A DNA stretch of 64,000 nucleotides from Aliishimia sp039978895 (GCA_039978895.1 JBDWAL010000059.1:72727-136726); one strand, 5' to 3'. Counted from the first letter of the stretch, positions 25,812-34,652 are shown. Numbers and translations are program-made. The notes: generated from the sequence alone by a model not told the origin.

Positions 25812-26816
25812 ATGAAAACTTATATCCGCCCCCTAGTTCAAGTTGGTACTGCACGCCCAGAGCAGGCGTTGTCGCTTGCTGGGGGATGGGGCTGGTTCAC
25901 CCATGTTGAACGCTTGCACCGGGATGGGCACGACAACGTTGTTCCGGTTTCGGCTTTATCTGACGATGCCCTCGTATCGCTAACGTCAGCGCGCGCCAAC
26001 ATTTTGGACCTTAACCTGTCTGCGCCTGTGATTATGGGGATTTTGAACGTCACACCTGATAGCTTTTCGGATGGTGGGCAACATGAGGATCTAAATGCAG
26101 CCGTCCGGGCTGCCACGCGGATGGCTGATCACGGGGCGCATTTGCTGGATGTCGGGGGCGAATCCACGCGTCCCGGGGCCGCACTTGTCCCGATCCCAAA
26201 TGAAATTCAACGCACTGCACCTGTGATCAAAGCGCTCCGGTCTGGTGACAGCGACACACCTATTTCCATAGACACCCGCAAGGCAGAGGTTGCTAAGGCG
26301 GCGCTAGATGCGGGTGCGAATTTGGTCAATGATGTTGCGGGCTTCACGTTTGATCCCGACCTTGCACCCCTTTGTGCGCAGCGCGGAGTGCCCATTTGCG
26401 TTATGCATGCACAGGGTGACCCCAAAACTATGCAAAAAGACCCGACTTACGACAATGTCTTGCTCGACGTGTATGACTTCCTCGAAGAACGCATACATGC
26501 GCTTGTCGCGCTGGGTATCCCGAAAGATCAGATTATCGCTGATCCTGGCATCGGCTTTGGCAAAACCCAAGCGCACAACCTGATTATTCTGAAGCGACTA
26601 AGCTTATTTCATAGCCTTGGTGTGCCGATCTTGCTTGGCGCGTCGCGCAAACGCTTCATTGGCACATTGGGCAATGTTCCCGAAGCGCAGTTTCGAGCGC
26701 CGGGTTCTATTGCTGTGGCCCTTGCAGCACTTGAGCAAGGTGTGCAATTTGTGCGCGTGCATGATGTCGCCGAGACGAGACAGGCGATCGCGCTGTGGAC
26801 GGCATCGCGGCTTTAG
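25812..26816 (+). CDS. folP: Dihydropteroate synthase
   Basis: TIM-barrel enzyme of 334 residues that joins hydroxymethyl-dihydropterin diphosphate to p-aminobenzoate; the target of sulfonamides. Signatures are IMGILNVTPDSFSDGG (about residue 75), LLDVGGESTRPGA (about 113), ISIDTRKAEVA, NDVAGF and LLGASRKRFIG. About 70 residues precede the barrel, an extension common in this lineage. ATG at 25812 leaves a 4-bp gap from folB; an in-frame ATG at 25794 would overlap folB by 14 nt. It lies between folB and glmM, all on the plus strand. Confidence 0.95.
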   Translation: MKTYIRPLVQVGTARPEQALSLAGGWGWFTHVERLHRDGHDNVVPVSALSDDALVSLTSARANILDLNLSAPVIMGILNVTPDSFSDGGQHEDLNAAVRAATRMADHGAHLLDVGGESTRPGAALVPIPNEIQRTAPVIKALRSGDSDTPISIDTRKAEVAKAALDAGANLVNDVAGFTFDPDLAPLCAQRGVPICVMHAQGDPKTMQKDPTYDNVLLDVYDFLEERIHALVALGIPKDQIIADPGIGFGKTQAHNLIILKRLSLFHSLGVPILLGASRKRFIGTLGNVPEAQFRAPGSIAVALAALEQGVQFVRVHDVAETRQAIALWTASRL

Positions 26817-26848
26817 CACTCGGGTGGCTCACGAAGGATACGTATACC

Positions 26849-28195
26849 ATGGTTGAATTGTTTGGCACTGACGGTGTGCGTGGGACGGCAAATGTCTATC
26901 CGATGACGGCAGAAATGGCGCTGCGGATTGGTGCCGCTGTTGGGCAGTATTTCAAACGCGATAGCTCTAATGTGCACCGGGTTGTGATTGGCAAAGACAC
27001 GCGATTGTCAGGCTATATGTTCGAAAATGCGCTGACGGCGGGTCTTACCTCAACGGGTATGAATGTGCTGCTGCTTGGCCCCGTACCGACCCCGGCGGTT
27101 GGTTTGCTGACACGCTCGATGCGGGCGGATTTGGGCGTGATGATTTCTGCCTCGCACAATCCGGCGCAAGATAATGGCATCAAGTTCTTTGGCCCGGATG
27201 GGTTCAAACTGTCCGACGCGGTTGAAGCCGAAATCGAAGCTCTTGTGCAATCGGGCGCTGAGTCGGTGCATGCCAAGGATATCGGCCGCGCAAAACGTAT
27301 TGATGATGGTCGCTACCGTTATGTTGAACGTGTCAAAACCACGTTCCCACGCCAGATGCGGCTTGATGGTGTGAAGGTCGTGCTCGATTGCGCCAATGGG
27401 GCGGCCTATAACGTAGCCCCGACTGCGCTTTGGGAACTCGGGGCGGAAGTGATCGAAATCGGGGTGTCCCCGAATGGGCATAATATCAACAAAGGCTGCG
27501 GTTCGACATCGCCCGCAACGGCTGCAGAGGCTGTCGTGGCGCATGGCGCAGACGTGGGCATTTGCCTTGATGGTGACGCAGACCGCGTGATCCTTTTGGA
27601 TGAAAACGGCAAAATCGGCGACGGTGATCAGTTCATGGCGATGATGGCGGCGCGCTGGTCACAAGAAGCCCGGCTCAAAGACAATGTTCTGGTTGCCACG
27701 GTGATGTCGAACCTTGGCCTTGAACGATATCTGCGCAACATTGGCGTTCGTCTTGAACGCACAGGTGTGGGCGACCGTTATGTCGTCGAACGGATGCGGC
27801 AGGGTGGGTTCAATCTGGGCGGTGAACAATCGGGCCACGTTGTCATGACGGATTATTCCACGACTGGCGATGGTTTGATGGCAGGCTTGCAATTCCTTGC
27901 TGAAATGGTGCGCAGCGAACGCCCGGCTTCTGAATTGCTCAACCAGTTCGACCCGGTGCCACAATTGCTCAAGAATGTGCGCTACGCAGAAGGGCAAACT
28001 CCGCTGGAAAATGCCTCTGTGCAGGCGTTGATTGCAGACACCGAAGCCAAGCTTGAAGGATTGGGGCGGTTGTTGATCCGAAAATCCGGCACAGAGCCTT
28101 TGATCCGCGTGATGGCGGAATGCGAGGACGCGGTGTTGCTTGAGAAAGCCGTAAACGGGATTGTCGCAGAGGTGGAACGCGCCACCGCTGGTTAA
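26849..28195 (+). CDS. glmM: Phosphoglucosamine mutase
   Basis: Enzyme of 448 residues that converts glucosamine-6-phosphate to glucosamine-1-phosphate for UDP-GlcNAc and cell wall synthesis. Signatures are LFGTDGVRGTAN at the N-terminus, the phosphorylated serine in ISASHNPAQDNGIKFFG (about residue 103), the metal-binding DGDADRV loop (about residue 243), GEQSGH and RKSGTEPLIRVM. The start chosen is MVELFGTDG, with AAGGATA upstream; a longer frame would overlap folP. The folP-glmM order is widespread in bacteria and supports the assignment. Confidence 0.97.
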   Translation: MVELFGTDGVRGTANVYPMTAEMALRIGAAVGQYFKRDSSNVHRVVIGKDTRLSGYMFENALTAGLTSTGMNVLLLGPVPTPAVGLLTRSMRADLGVMISASHNPAQDNGIKFFGPDGFKLSDAVEAEIEALVQSGAESVHAKDIGRAKRIDDGRYRYVERVKTTFPRQMRLDGVKVVLDCANGAAYNVAPTALWELGAEVIEIGVSPNGHNINKGCGSTSPATAAEAVVAHGADVGICLDGDADRVILLDENGKIGDGDQFMAMMAARWSQEARLKDNVLVATVMSNLGLERYLRNIGVRLERTGVGDRYVVERMRQGGFNLGGEQSGHVVMTDYSTTGDGLMAGLQFLAEMVRSERPASELLNQFDPVPQLLKNVRYAEGQTPLENASVQALIADTEAKLEGLGRLLIRKSGTEPLIRVMAECEDAVLLEKAVNGIVAEVERATAG

Positions 28196-28207
28196 GGTGC
28201 GTGTGAT

Positions 28208-29125
28208 TTAACCCCTTGAAAACAAACGTTTCAACGCGCCCCACTGGCTAAGGCAAACGCCGCCCAAGATCAATGCGAGCGCGAAAATAAGCGTTGGTGG
28301 AAGTGGTTCGTTGAGCAACCATGCCCCTAACAAAATCGACCAGACGGGCACTTGGTAATTGGTCAGCGACATGAACACTGGCCCGGCTGAGCGGATAACC
28401 AAAACCCGCAAAAGGTTGGCTGCAGCCGTCGGGATTAGGCCAAGAAACGCGATGATCCCCAGTGTCTTCAATGAGGGCAAGGGGGGCGTCCCTTCAACAA
28501 AAACAGCCAATGGGATGACCATCGCCGCTGCAATAACAAGCAACAGTGTCGACAATCCAATTGAGTCCACTGGCGGTAAACGCCGCATCAAAACGGAAGA
28601 AATTCCGTAGCAACACGCCGCGCTGACGCAAGCCAATCGTCCGGCCCATTCCAGCTCTGATCCGGTGGCGTCAAAGGCTTGGCCGCCAATCAAGACACAG
28701 ACCCCGACAAATCCAATGCCAAATCCAAGGGTTCGGCGCAGGGTCATTTGCTCGCCGGGGATCAAAATATGCGCAAGGGGCAACACGATTAGCCCGACGC
28801 TTGCCATCGACACACCCGCAAAGCCAGATGTTGTGAATTGTTGTCCCCACGCCAAAAGCACAAATGGAATACCGGTTGAGAACCCGCCAATGGCGATCAA
28901 CGACATCTGTGCGGATCTTGGCGGTGGGGCGTCAAACAGCTTGCCGCCCCGCGCTTGCCAGATTGCGAGCATTAAAATGGCCGCAAAGCCAATGCGCCCG
29001 GCAGCCAGCCAAAATGGGGGCATCGCATCGAGCGCAAGTTCAGTCACAAGGAAAGTCGCGCCCCATGTCAGACCCAAAATGCTGACCATCGCCCAGCTTT
29101 TCCAAGTGATTTCGGGCTGTGGCAT
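28208..29125 (-). CDS. DMT superfamily transporter (EamA family)
   Basis: Membrane protein of 305 residues with two EamA repeats of about five helices each, ten predicted spans in total (for example GLTWGATFLVTELAL at about residue 17 and LILGGVCLSQ near the C-terminus). EamA exporters carry small metabolites such as amino acids or their derivatives across the inner membrane. It converges with glmM (12-bp gap) and is divergent from the ArsR/SRPBCC pair. The cargo cannot be inferred. Confidence 0.9.
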   Translation of the reverse strand: MPQPEITWKSWAMVSILGLTWGATFLVTELALDAMPPFWLAAGRIGFAAILMLAIWQARGGKLFDAPPPRSAQMSLIAIGGFSTGIPFVLLAWGQQFTTSGFAGVSMASVGLIVLPLAHILIPGEQMTLRRTLGFGIGFVGVCVLIGGQAFDATGSELEWAGRLACVSAACCYGISSVLMRRLPPVDSIGLSTLLLVIAAAMVIPLAVFVEGTPPLPSLKTLGIIAFLGLIPTAAANLLRVLVIRSAGPVFMSLTNYQVPVWSILLGAWLLNEPLPPTLIFALALILGGVCLSQWGALKRLFSRG

Positions 29126-29201
29126 TCGGGGAACCTTTGTTCAAACGTGAGCACCCTTGTCAGCCCAAGTTGGCACTAGGTCAATCGCTTCTTGTTGATG
29201 T

Positions 29202-29234
29202 GTAAGTTTTGGCTTACCGTAAGTAATGACTTAC
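29202..29234. promoter_or_regulatory. Double inverted-repeat operator over the arsR start codon
   Basis: Two adjacent inverted repeats occur. GTAAG (29202-29206) with CTTAC (29213-29217) is followed by GTAAGT (29219-29224) with ACTTAC (29229-29234). The second repeat contains the ATG of the arsR-like gene in its 4-bp centre. Four equal half-sites in about 33 bp are typical of a cooperative autoregulatory operator for a dimeric winged-helix repressor. Confidence 0.7.
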
Positions 29235-29540
29235 ACTGATTCCTTTGCTGCACTCGCCGACCCAACCCGGCGCAAAGTGCTTGAATGCCTCTCTAAGGGG
29301 CCGCGCGCGGTGGGGGAAATCGCTGCCGACTTGCCGGTCAGCCGCCCGGCTGTTTCGCAACATTTGAAGGTCTTGTCAGATGCAGGACTTGTCCATGTGC
29401 GTGCCCAAGGCACCAAACGGATCTATGCGGTTCGCCCCGAGGGACTAGAGAGCCTGCGCAGATATCTCGATCAATTCTGGGGTGATGTTCTGCAGAATTT
29501 CGCGCAATCAATTCAAACCGAAGGATCAAAGAATGAATGA
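29226..29540 (+). CDS. ArsR family transcriptional regulator
   Basis: Winged-helix protein of 104 residues. Features are LADPTRRKVLECLSKGPRAVGEIA (wing-helix start), the recognition helix region PVSRPAVSQHLKVLSDAGLV (about residues 36-55) and the wing VRAQGTKRIYAV. It has no cysteine metal site and belongs to the ArsR subgroup paired with SRPBCC/AHSA1 proteins. It overlaps the next gene by 8 nt. It probably represses its own operon through the operator over its start codon, which also lies next to the divergent EamA gene. Confidence 0.92.
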   Translation: MTYTDSFAALADPTRRKVLECLSKGPRAVGEIAADLPVSRPAVSQHLKVLSDAGLVHVRAQGTKRIYAVRPEGLESLRRYLDQFWGDVLQNFAQSIQTEGSKNE

Positions 29541-29985
29541 CCCAATTGTAAAAACAATCAACGTGCCGTGTTCGTCAGCCCATGCCTTTGATGTCTTTGT
29601 GAACAAGATTTCGTCTTGGTGGCCTTTGGATGGTCACGCGGCATCTGCGGCGGCGGGCAAAGCGGCTTTGGCTGTTACCATTGAACCGCATGTCGGGGGG
29701 GCCGTGTTTGAGACGATGTATGACGGTACGCGTACTGATTGGGGCAAAGTACTGGAATTCGAAGAGGGGCACAAAATGGCGATGACTTGGCACCCCGGAA
29801 ACAACGCAGATACGCCAACGCGCGTTGATGTCGAATTTGAGGATGCCGATGACGGCACCACGCGCGTGACCTTGACCCATAGCGGTTGGGAAATCTGGGG
29901 CGAAGACGCGGATGCAAAACGCGAAAATTACGATTCTGGATGGGATTTTGTGTTGGGCAAGCGATATGCCGCTGCTGTGGCCTGA
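29533..29985 (+). CDS. SRPBCC (AHSA1-like) family protein
   Basis: Protein of 150 residues with the START-like helix-grip fold that binds hydrophobic ligands. Visible segments are IVKTINVPCSSAHAFDVFVNKISSWWPL near the start, EPHVGGAVFETMYDG and TRVTLTHSGWEIWG near the end. The pairing with an ArsR regulator in one operon is common: the SRPBCC protein is thought to bind or sequester a small molecule that the regulator senses. The ligand is unknown. The start overlaps the regulator gene (ATGAATGA). Confidence 0.88.
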   Translation: MNDPIVKTINVPCSSAHAFDVFVNKISSWWPLDGHAASAAAGKAALAVTIEPHVGGAVFETMYDGTRTDWGKVLEFEEGHKMAMTWHPGNNADTPTRVDVEFEDADDGTTRVTLTHSGWEIWGEDADAKRENYDSGWDFVLGKRYAAAVA

Positions 29986-29991
29986 ACGAAA

Positions 29992-30019
29992 AAGGGCGCC
30001 CGTATGATGGGGCGCCCTT
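29992..30019. terminator. Bidirectional terminator between the SRPBCC gene and ilvC
   Basis: AAGGGCGCCC and GGGCGCCCTT form a perfect 10-bp stem with an 8-nt loop. For the minus-strand ilvC transcript the stem is followed by a run of five T residues, giving a strong intrinsic terminator. It can also stop the converging plus-strand transcript. Confidence 0.88.
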
Positions 30020-30040
30020 CGTATTCAACTGTGCAAAGAT

Positions 30041-31063
30041 TTAGTTCTTTTCTTTGTCGACCATTTTGCCTGCGGAAATCCACGGCATCATGCCGCGCAG
30101 TTTTTCGCCAACTTCTTCGATCTGGTGTGCATCGTTGCGACGACGTGTGCCTTTGAAGAACGCTTGACCGGTCTGGTTTTCAGACATGAAGTCACGCACA
30201 AATGCGCCAGTCTGAATGTCGTTCAAGATCGCTTTCATGCGGGCTTTGGTCTCGTCGTAGGGCAAGACGCGTGGGCCGGACACGTACTCGCCGTACTCAG
30301 CAGTGTTGGAGATCGAGTAGTTCATGTTGGCGATGCCGCCTTCATAGATCAGATCAACGATCAATTTCACTTCGTGCAAGCACTCGAAATACGCCATTTC
30401 AGGTGCGTAACCGGCTTCTACGAGGGTCTCAAAGCCCATGCGGATCAGCTCAACAAGGCCGCCACACAGAACGGCTTGTTCGCCGAACAAGTCAGTTTCA
30501 CACTCTTCGCGGAAGTTCGTTTCGATGATGCCAGAGCGACCGCCACCGATTGCGGAACAGTAGGATAGCCCGATTTCCAGCGCTTTGCCGGATGCGTCAT
30601 TGTCGACCGCAACCAAGCAAGGCACGCCGCCACCTTTGGTGTATTCGCCGCGCACTGTGTGGCCTGGACCTTTTGGCGCCATCATGATGACGTCGACTGT
30701 CGCTTTGGGTTCGATCAGGCCGAAATGCACGTTCAAGCCGTGGGCAAATGCCATCGCAGCGCCGTCACGCAGGTTGTCATGCACGTATTTTTTATATGTT
30801 TCTGCCTGAAGTTCGTCGGGCATTGTGAACATGATCAAGTCGCACCAAGCTGCGGCTTCTGCGATGCCCATAACTTTCAAGCCTTCGCTTTCGGCTTTTG
30901 CGGCTGATGCTGACCCTTCGCGCAACGCCACAACAACGTTCTTGGCGCCAGAGTCGCGCAAGTTCAGGGCGTGGGCGTGGCCTTGTGAGCCGTAGCCAAG
31001 AATTGCCACTTTCATTTCTTTGATGAGGTTCACGTCGCAATCGCGGTCGTAGTATACGCGCAT
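30041..31063 (-). CDS. ilvC: Ketol-acid reductoisomerase
   Basis: NADPH-dependent enzyme of 340 residues (class I, short form) in valine, isoleucine and leucine synthesis. The Rossmann start is VAILGYGSQGHAHALNLRDSG (abridged at residues about 17-37), followed by VIMMAPKGPGHTVR and the knotted C-terminal domain with the Mg-binding acidic residues in ETDLFGEQAVLCGG and NMNYSISNTAEYG. It is alone on its strand and faces two Lrp-type regulators across a short gap with palindromes, so Lrp control is plausible. Confidence 0.97.
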   Translation of the reverse strand: MRVYYDRDCDVNLIKEMKVAILGYGSQGHAHALNLRDSGAKNVVVALREGSASAAKAESEGLKVMGIAEAAAWCDLIMFTMPDELQAETYKKYVHDNLRDGAAMAFAHGLNVHFGLIEPKATVDVIMMAPKGPGHTVRGEYTKGGGVPCLVAVDNDASGKALEIGLSYCSAIGGGRSGIIETNFREECETDLFGEQAVLCGGLVELIRMGFETLVEAGYAPEMAYFECLHEVKLIVDLIYEGGIANMNYSISNTAEYGEYVSGPRVLPYDETKARMKAILNDIQTGAFVRDFMSENQTGQAFFKGTRRRNDAHQIEEVGEKLRGMMPWISAGKMVDKEKN

Positions 31064-31090
31064 TTTCTGGTCCTTTCGGGTTGAAATCTG

Positions 31091-31157
31091 ACCTGCGTTA
31101 TAGCGCAGGTTTGTAATGCGCGCAGCGTTGGATTATGAGAATATATGACGTTCATAT
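31091..31157. promoter_or_regulatory. Palindromes in the ilvC-lrp divergent region
   Basis: ACCTGCG/CGCAGGT (31091-31097 with 31104-31110) forms a 7-bp hairpin-capable repeat in the ilvC leader. ATATGA-CGT-TCATAT (31143-31157) is a perfect 15-bp palindrome closer to the Lrp genes. The second has the AT-rich dyad character of Lrp/AsnC sites. Both lie in the only stretch that can hold the two divergent promoters. Confidence 0.5.
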
Positions 31158-31197
31158 GCCGAAATCATGCGTCAGATTGGAAATAAAGGTAAAGATC

Positions 31198-31653
31198 ATG
31201 CTTGATGACGTGGATCGGCGCATACTGCGACAATGGCAAGCGGATGCGTCTTTGTCCCCTGTAGAACTGGCAGAACGCGCGCGTGTCAGTCAAGGCCAAG
31301 TGACACGGCGCATAGCGCGGATGCGCGAAACGGGTGTGATCGGGGGTATTGAGGCCGTGATCGATTGGACCGCACTGGGTTATGCGGTGGAGGTGTCTTT
31401 GCGTATCACGTTGGACAAAACCGTGCCGCGTGCCTTTGATGAATTTATCGCGGCCGCACGCGTGATCCCAGAAGTGCTTGAAGTACAAACGTTCTTGGGG
31501 CGTGTCGATGTGCGTTTGTCCGTGATTGCGCGTGACATGGCCCATTATCAGGAAGTGTACCGCCGCCAAATCCTAACGTTGCCGCATATCGCAGACATTG
31601 AAGCCCTCATGCACGTGGCCCGCATCAAATCAGAAGAGGCGCTGCCGTTATGA
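31198..31653 (+). CDS. Lrp/AsnC family transcriptional regulator (first of a tandem pair)
   Basis: Protein of 151 residues with an N-terminal AsnC helix-turn-helix (DDVDRRILRQWQ, PVELAERARVSQGQVTRRIARM, about residues 2-50) and a C-terminal RAM domain that senses amino acids (VLEVQTFLGRVDVRLSVIARDM). I choose the ATG preceded by AAGG; a longer frame extends into the divergent promoter. It overlaps the second Lrp gene by 4 nt (ATGA). The position facing ilvC suggests control of branched-chain amino acid synthesis, probably as a heteromeric or paired regulator with its neighbour. Confidence 0.9.
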   Translation: MLDDVDRRILRQWQADASLSPVELAERARVSQGQVTRRIARMRETGVIGGIEAVIDWTALGYAVEVSLRITLDKTVPRAFDEFIAAARVIPEVLEVQTFLGRVDVRLSVIARDMAHYQEVYRRQILTLPHIADIEALMHVARIKSEEALPL

Positions 31654-32105
31654 TCGAACTTGATGACATCGACCGTGGTTTGATGCTGGCCTTGGCCCGC
31701 GATGCCACACAATCGGCGGGTGCTTTGGGGCGGGCTTTTGGCTTGTCGCAGCCCGCAGCATGGCGTCGGATCAAGCGGCTGCAAGATCGCGGCGTGCTTA
31801 AAGGCAAACGCCTTCGACTGGATTCGGAAAAGCTCGGCTTTGGGGTGGTTGTGTTTCTTGGCGTGAAGCTGGCGACTAAGGGGCGGGTGTCCCTAGAGGA
31901 TTTTGAGCGGGCAGTTACAGCGATTCCCGAGGTGCAAACCGTCGAGCACGTGCTAGGGCTTTATGATTATCGGCTGCGCGTCGTTGCACGTGACCTGCCG
32001 GATTTTGAGCGGGTTTTGCGGCGGCGGATCATGACTTTGCCGGGGGCAGGCGAGGTGGAAGCAAATGTGTTGCTCAGCGAAGAACGTTTACCGGGTCCTT
32101 TATAG
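31650..32105 (+). CDS. Lrp/AsnC family transcriptional regulator (second of a tandem pair)
   Basis: Protein of 151 residues, a paralogue of the previous gene with the same length and domain order: an HTH (LDDIDRGLMLALARDATQ, SQPAAWRRIKRLQDRGVL) and a RAM domain (VQTVEHVLGLYDYRLRVVARDL). Translation is coupled to the first gene by an ATGA overlap. Lrp family members work as octamers or hexadecamers, so two coupled paralogues could form mixed assemblies. A class V aminotransferase follows about 140 bp downstream. Confidence 0.9.
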   Translation: MIELDDIDRGLMLALARDATQSAGALGRAFGLSQPAAWRRIKRLQDRGVLKGKRLRLDSEKLGFGVVVFLGVKLATKGRVSLEDFERAVTAIPEVQTVEHVLGLYDYRLRVVARDLPDFERVLRRRIMTLPGAGEVEANVLLSEERLPGPL

Positions 32106-32247
32106 CAAAGCGGGGTGGCGATCCGCGTCGCAGGTTTCCGATGAGCGCCAGACTTAACGCGCCATGCAGGTTTGTACACCGAAGTAGACTTTGCCAGTCC
32201 ACCAAGTCCGTTCTAAACTTATAGCAACACATTTGGGAGAAACAGAC

Positions 32248-33375
32248 ATGGCCGCTTTGCTAGACACCGTAGACCCACAGGGTCTTGAAGAATTTTCGGT
32301 GGTCTTCACGGACCGCTCTTTGAACTCGATGAGCGGGGCATTTCAGGGCGTGATGCGCGATATCCACGAGATGTTGTGCGACGTGTATTGTGCCAAGGGC
32401 GCAGTTGTGATCCCGGGGGGCGGTACGTTTGGAATGGAAGCCGTAGCGCGTCAATTTGCCAAGGACGCGGACGTTTTGGTCGTGCGCAATGGTTGGTTTT
32501 CCTATCGTTGGAGCCAAATCATTGAATCAGGCCAGCTCACAAATGAAGTGACAGTGATGAAAGCGCGCCAGATCGGGAATGCCTCGGCGTCCCCATTTGC
32601 GCCGGCACCTATTGAAGAAGTCACAGCGGCCATTCGCGACAAAAAACCGGGCGTTGTCTTTGCGCCGCATGTTGAAACCTCGGCCGGGGTGATCTTGCCG
32701 AAGGACTACATCAAGGCGATGGCAGACGCGGCGCATGAGGTTGGCGCGTTGATGGTGTTGGATTGCATCGCGTCGGGCTGTGCGTGGATCGACATGCAGG
32801 CGACGGGCGTGGATGTGTTGATCTCTGCGCCGCAAAAAGGATGGAGCGCTTCGCCCTGTGCAGGACTTGTGATGTTATCGGAGCGCGGATTGGCTCGATT
32901 GGGGGAAACGCAATCGGATAGCTTTGCAGTAGATCTGGGCAAGTGGCGTGCGATCATGCAGGCATATCTTGATGGTGGGCATGCATATCACGCGACGATG
33001 CCCACCGATGCTTTGCGCGCCTTCCGTGATACCATGGTCGAGACCAAAGAATACGGGTTTGACAAGTTGGAGGCCGCCCAATGGGCGCTGGGGAATGCGG
33101 TGCGTGATTTGATGGCGCAAAAAGGTCTGCAATCCGTGGCTGCAGATGGGTATGGCGCGCCGGGTGTTGTTGTGAGCTATACAGCCGACGCCGATATTCA
33201 AAACGGTAAGAAATTTGCCGCACAAGGGATGCAGATCGCTGCAGGGGTGCCGCTGCAATGTGACGAACCCGCGGATTTTCGGACCTTCCGGATTGGGCTG
33301 TTTGGGTTGGACAAATTGTATGACGTGGATGGCACCGTCGCACGCTTGCAACGGGTGGTCGATCAGGTTCTTTGA
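32248..33375 (+). CDS. Class V aminotransferase (alanine/serine-glyoxylate type)
   Basis: PLP enzyme of 375 residues of the class V group that includes alanine-glyoxylate and serine-glyoxylate transaminases. Segments seen are VIPGGGTFGMEAVARQF (about residue 55), VFAPHVETSAGVILP, LMVLDCIASGCAW and the PLP lysine in SAPQKGWSASPCAG (about residue 198). The start has GGGAGA upstream. It is separated from the Lrp pair by a gap of 142 bp and has its own 3' hairpin. The amino donor and acceptor cannot be told from sequence alone. Confidence 0.85.
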   Translation: MAALLDTVDPQGLEEFSVVFTDRSLNSMSGAFQGVMRDIHEMLCDVYCAKGAVVIPGGGTFGMEAVARQFAKDADVLVVRNGWFSYRWSQIIESGQLTNEVTVMKARQIGNASASPFAPAPIEEVTAAIRDKKPGVVFAPHVETSAGVILPKDYIKAMADAAHEVGALMVLDCIASGCAWIDMQATGVDVLISAPQKGWSASPCAGLVMLSERGLARLGETQSDSFAVDLGKWRAIMQAYLDGGHAYHATMPTDALRAFRDTMVETKEYGFDKLEAAQWALGNAVRDLMAQKGLQSVAADGYGAPGVVVSYTADADIQNGKKFAAQGMQIAAGVPLQCDEPADFRTFRIGLFGLDKLYDVDGTVARLQRVVDQVL

Positions 33376-33388
33376 TGCTCGTGCTGAA

Positions 33389-33415
33389 GTTGACGGCTGT
33401 CAACATTTTCTTTTA
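33389..33415 (+). terminator. Intrinsic terminator after the class V aminotransferase gene
   Basis: GTTGAC-GGCT-GTCAAC forms a perfect 6-bp stem, followed by a T-rich run (ATTTTCTTTT). It lies 13 bp after the stop codon and in front of a convergent gene. Confidence 0.65.
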
Positions 33416-33452
33416 TTAACAGTAAGTTAATGGGGTGTTCGGTGGCAAAGTG

Positions 33453-34652
33453 CTAGCGAACACCAAGACCCATTTGCATCAGCGTTTTGCGAATTGGGGC
33501 CATTCCATAGATCGCTTTTAGACCCGCAGCACGGGCGTCCCGCAGCGGTTGTGCAGACACTTGTGAGGCACGGTTCAACAAGTCAATCCCTTGGACGCGC
33601 AAGGAAATGTCGCGGTGCCGTGCGCTGTGATAGGCGTCCAGCATTTGCGCATCCCCCAAAGCGTCAGGGCGGGCCTGAGCAAGATCCAACAAGCACGCGA
33701 GATCGCGCAAAGACATGTTCAAACCTTGTGCGCCGATTGGGGGCAAAACATGCGCCGCCTCTGCGATCAAAGCCAAACGTTCACCGCTTAGGCGCTGGGC
33801 TTGCTGTGAAATGATCGGCCAGATTGAACGGCGAGACGCAAGCTTCAACGGGCCAAATAAATGGCATGACCGCTGGCTCATCGCGTCTTCGAATGCTTGC
33901 ACGTCCAATTCGGACAGTTCATTGGCACGCGGGCCGTTTTCCATCCAGACCACAGCAGAGGACGGGGCCCCCTTAAAATCAGGCAACGGCACCAAAGTGA
34001 ACGGCCCACCGCTGCGATGAATTTCGGTGGATACGTTTTCGTGTGGGATCGGGTGGGTCACAGCAAATGCGAGCGCCTTTTGACCATACCGCTTTGTTTT
34101 GACCTGAATTTGTGCTGCGTTACGCATCGGGGAGTTGCGTCCATCAGCGGCAATCACCAACTTCGCGCGCGCACGTGTGCCGTCGCTTAAGCCAACGCGT
34201 GCTTCATTGGTGCGGGTCAGCAAAGATGTTGTGGCCACACCGGGGCGAAAGTCGACAGTGGGTTGCGCAGCCATTGCGGCCATCAGTTCGCGGCGTAGCA
34301 ACCAGTTGGGAAAGTTCCAACCAAACGGTAACTCAGAGACATCAGCACTGCGAAAATCATGAGTGACGCGGGCCTCGGCAACCTCACCACCGGCATCAAC
34401 AATGCGCATGATTTCAAGCGGGGAGGCATGCGGCTCCAACCGGTCCCAAACGCCTGCTGTCATCAGGATGTTTCGGGCGGGTTGCAACAATGCCGTCGAA
34501 CGCAGATCAGAGCCTTGCTCGTCGCGTGCAATGATCGGCTGTGTTGGGTCGACGCAGATCACAGAGAAGCCCGCAGCGCCAAAACTGATCGCTGCCGCCA
34601 TGCCAGCAATGCCGCCGCCAGAAATCAAGATATCGATATTGGTGTGTGTCAT
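33453..34652 (-). CDS. UbiH/COQ6-family FAD-dependent hydroxylase
   Basis: Flavoprotein monooxygenase of 399 residues. The FAD-binding motif ILISGGGIAGMAAAISFG is at residues about 9-26, the KLVIAADGRNS (DG) motif near residue 165, and the ribityl-binding segment LIAEAAHVLPPIGAQGLNM near residue 292, with the family's usual GD replaced by AE. It probably hydroxylates the ubiquinone ring. Alphaproteobacteria use UbiH-, UbiF- or UbiL-type enzymes of differing regiospecificity, so the position hydroxylated is open. A HAD phosphatase gene lies upstream on the same strand. Confidence 0.86.
   Translation of the reverse strand: MTHTNIDILISGGGIAGMAAAISFGAAGFSVICVDPTQPIIARDEQGSDLRSTALLQPARNILMTAGVWDRLEPHASPLEIMRIVDAGGEVAEARVTHDFRSADVSELPFGWNFPNWLLRRELMAAMAAQPTVDFRPGVATTSLLTRTNEARVGLSDGTRARAKLVIAADGRNSPMRNAAQIQVKTKRYGQKALAFAVTHPIPHENVSTEIHRSGGPFTLVPLPDFKGAPSSAVVWMENGPRANELSELDVQAFEDAMSQRSCHLFGPLKLASRRSIWPIISQQAQRLSGERLALIAEAAHVLPPIGAQGLNMSLRDLACLLDLAQARPDALGDAQMLDAYHSARHRDISLRVQGIDLLNRASQVSAQPLRDARAAGLKAIYGMAPIRKTLMQMGLGVR

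Noticed and set aside
31198..32105. Tandem Lrp-like genes as siroheme decarboxylase (NirD/NirL, AhbA/AhbB)
   Set aside because: Those enzymes are also tandem AsnC-like proteins, but the residues here read as ordinary HTH-RAM regulators and no haem d1 genes are nearby.
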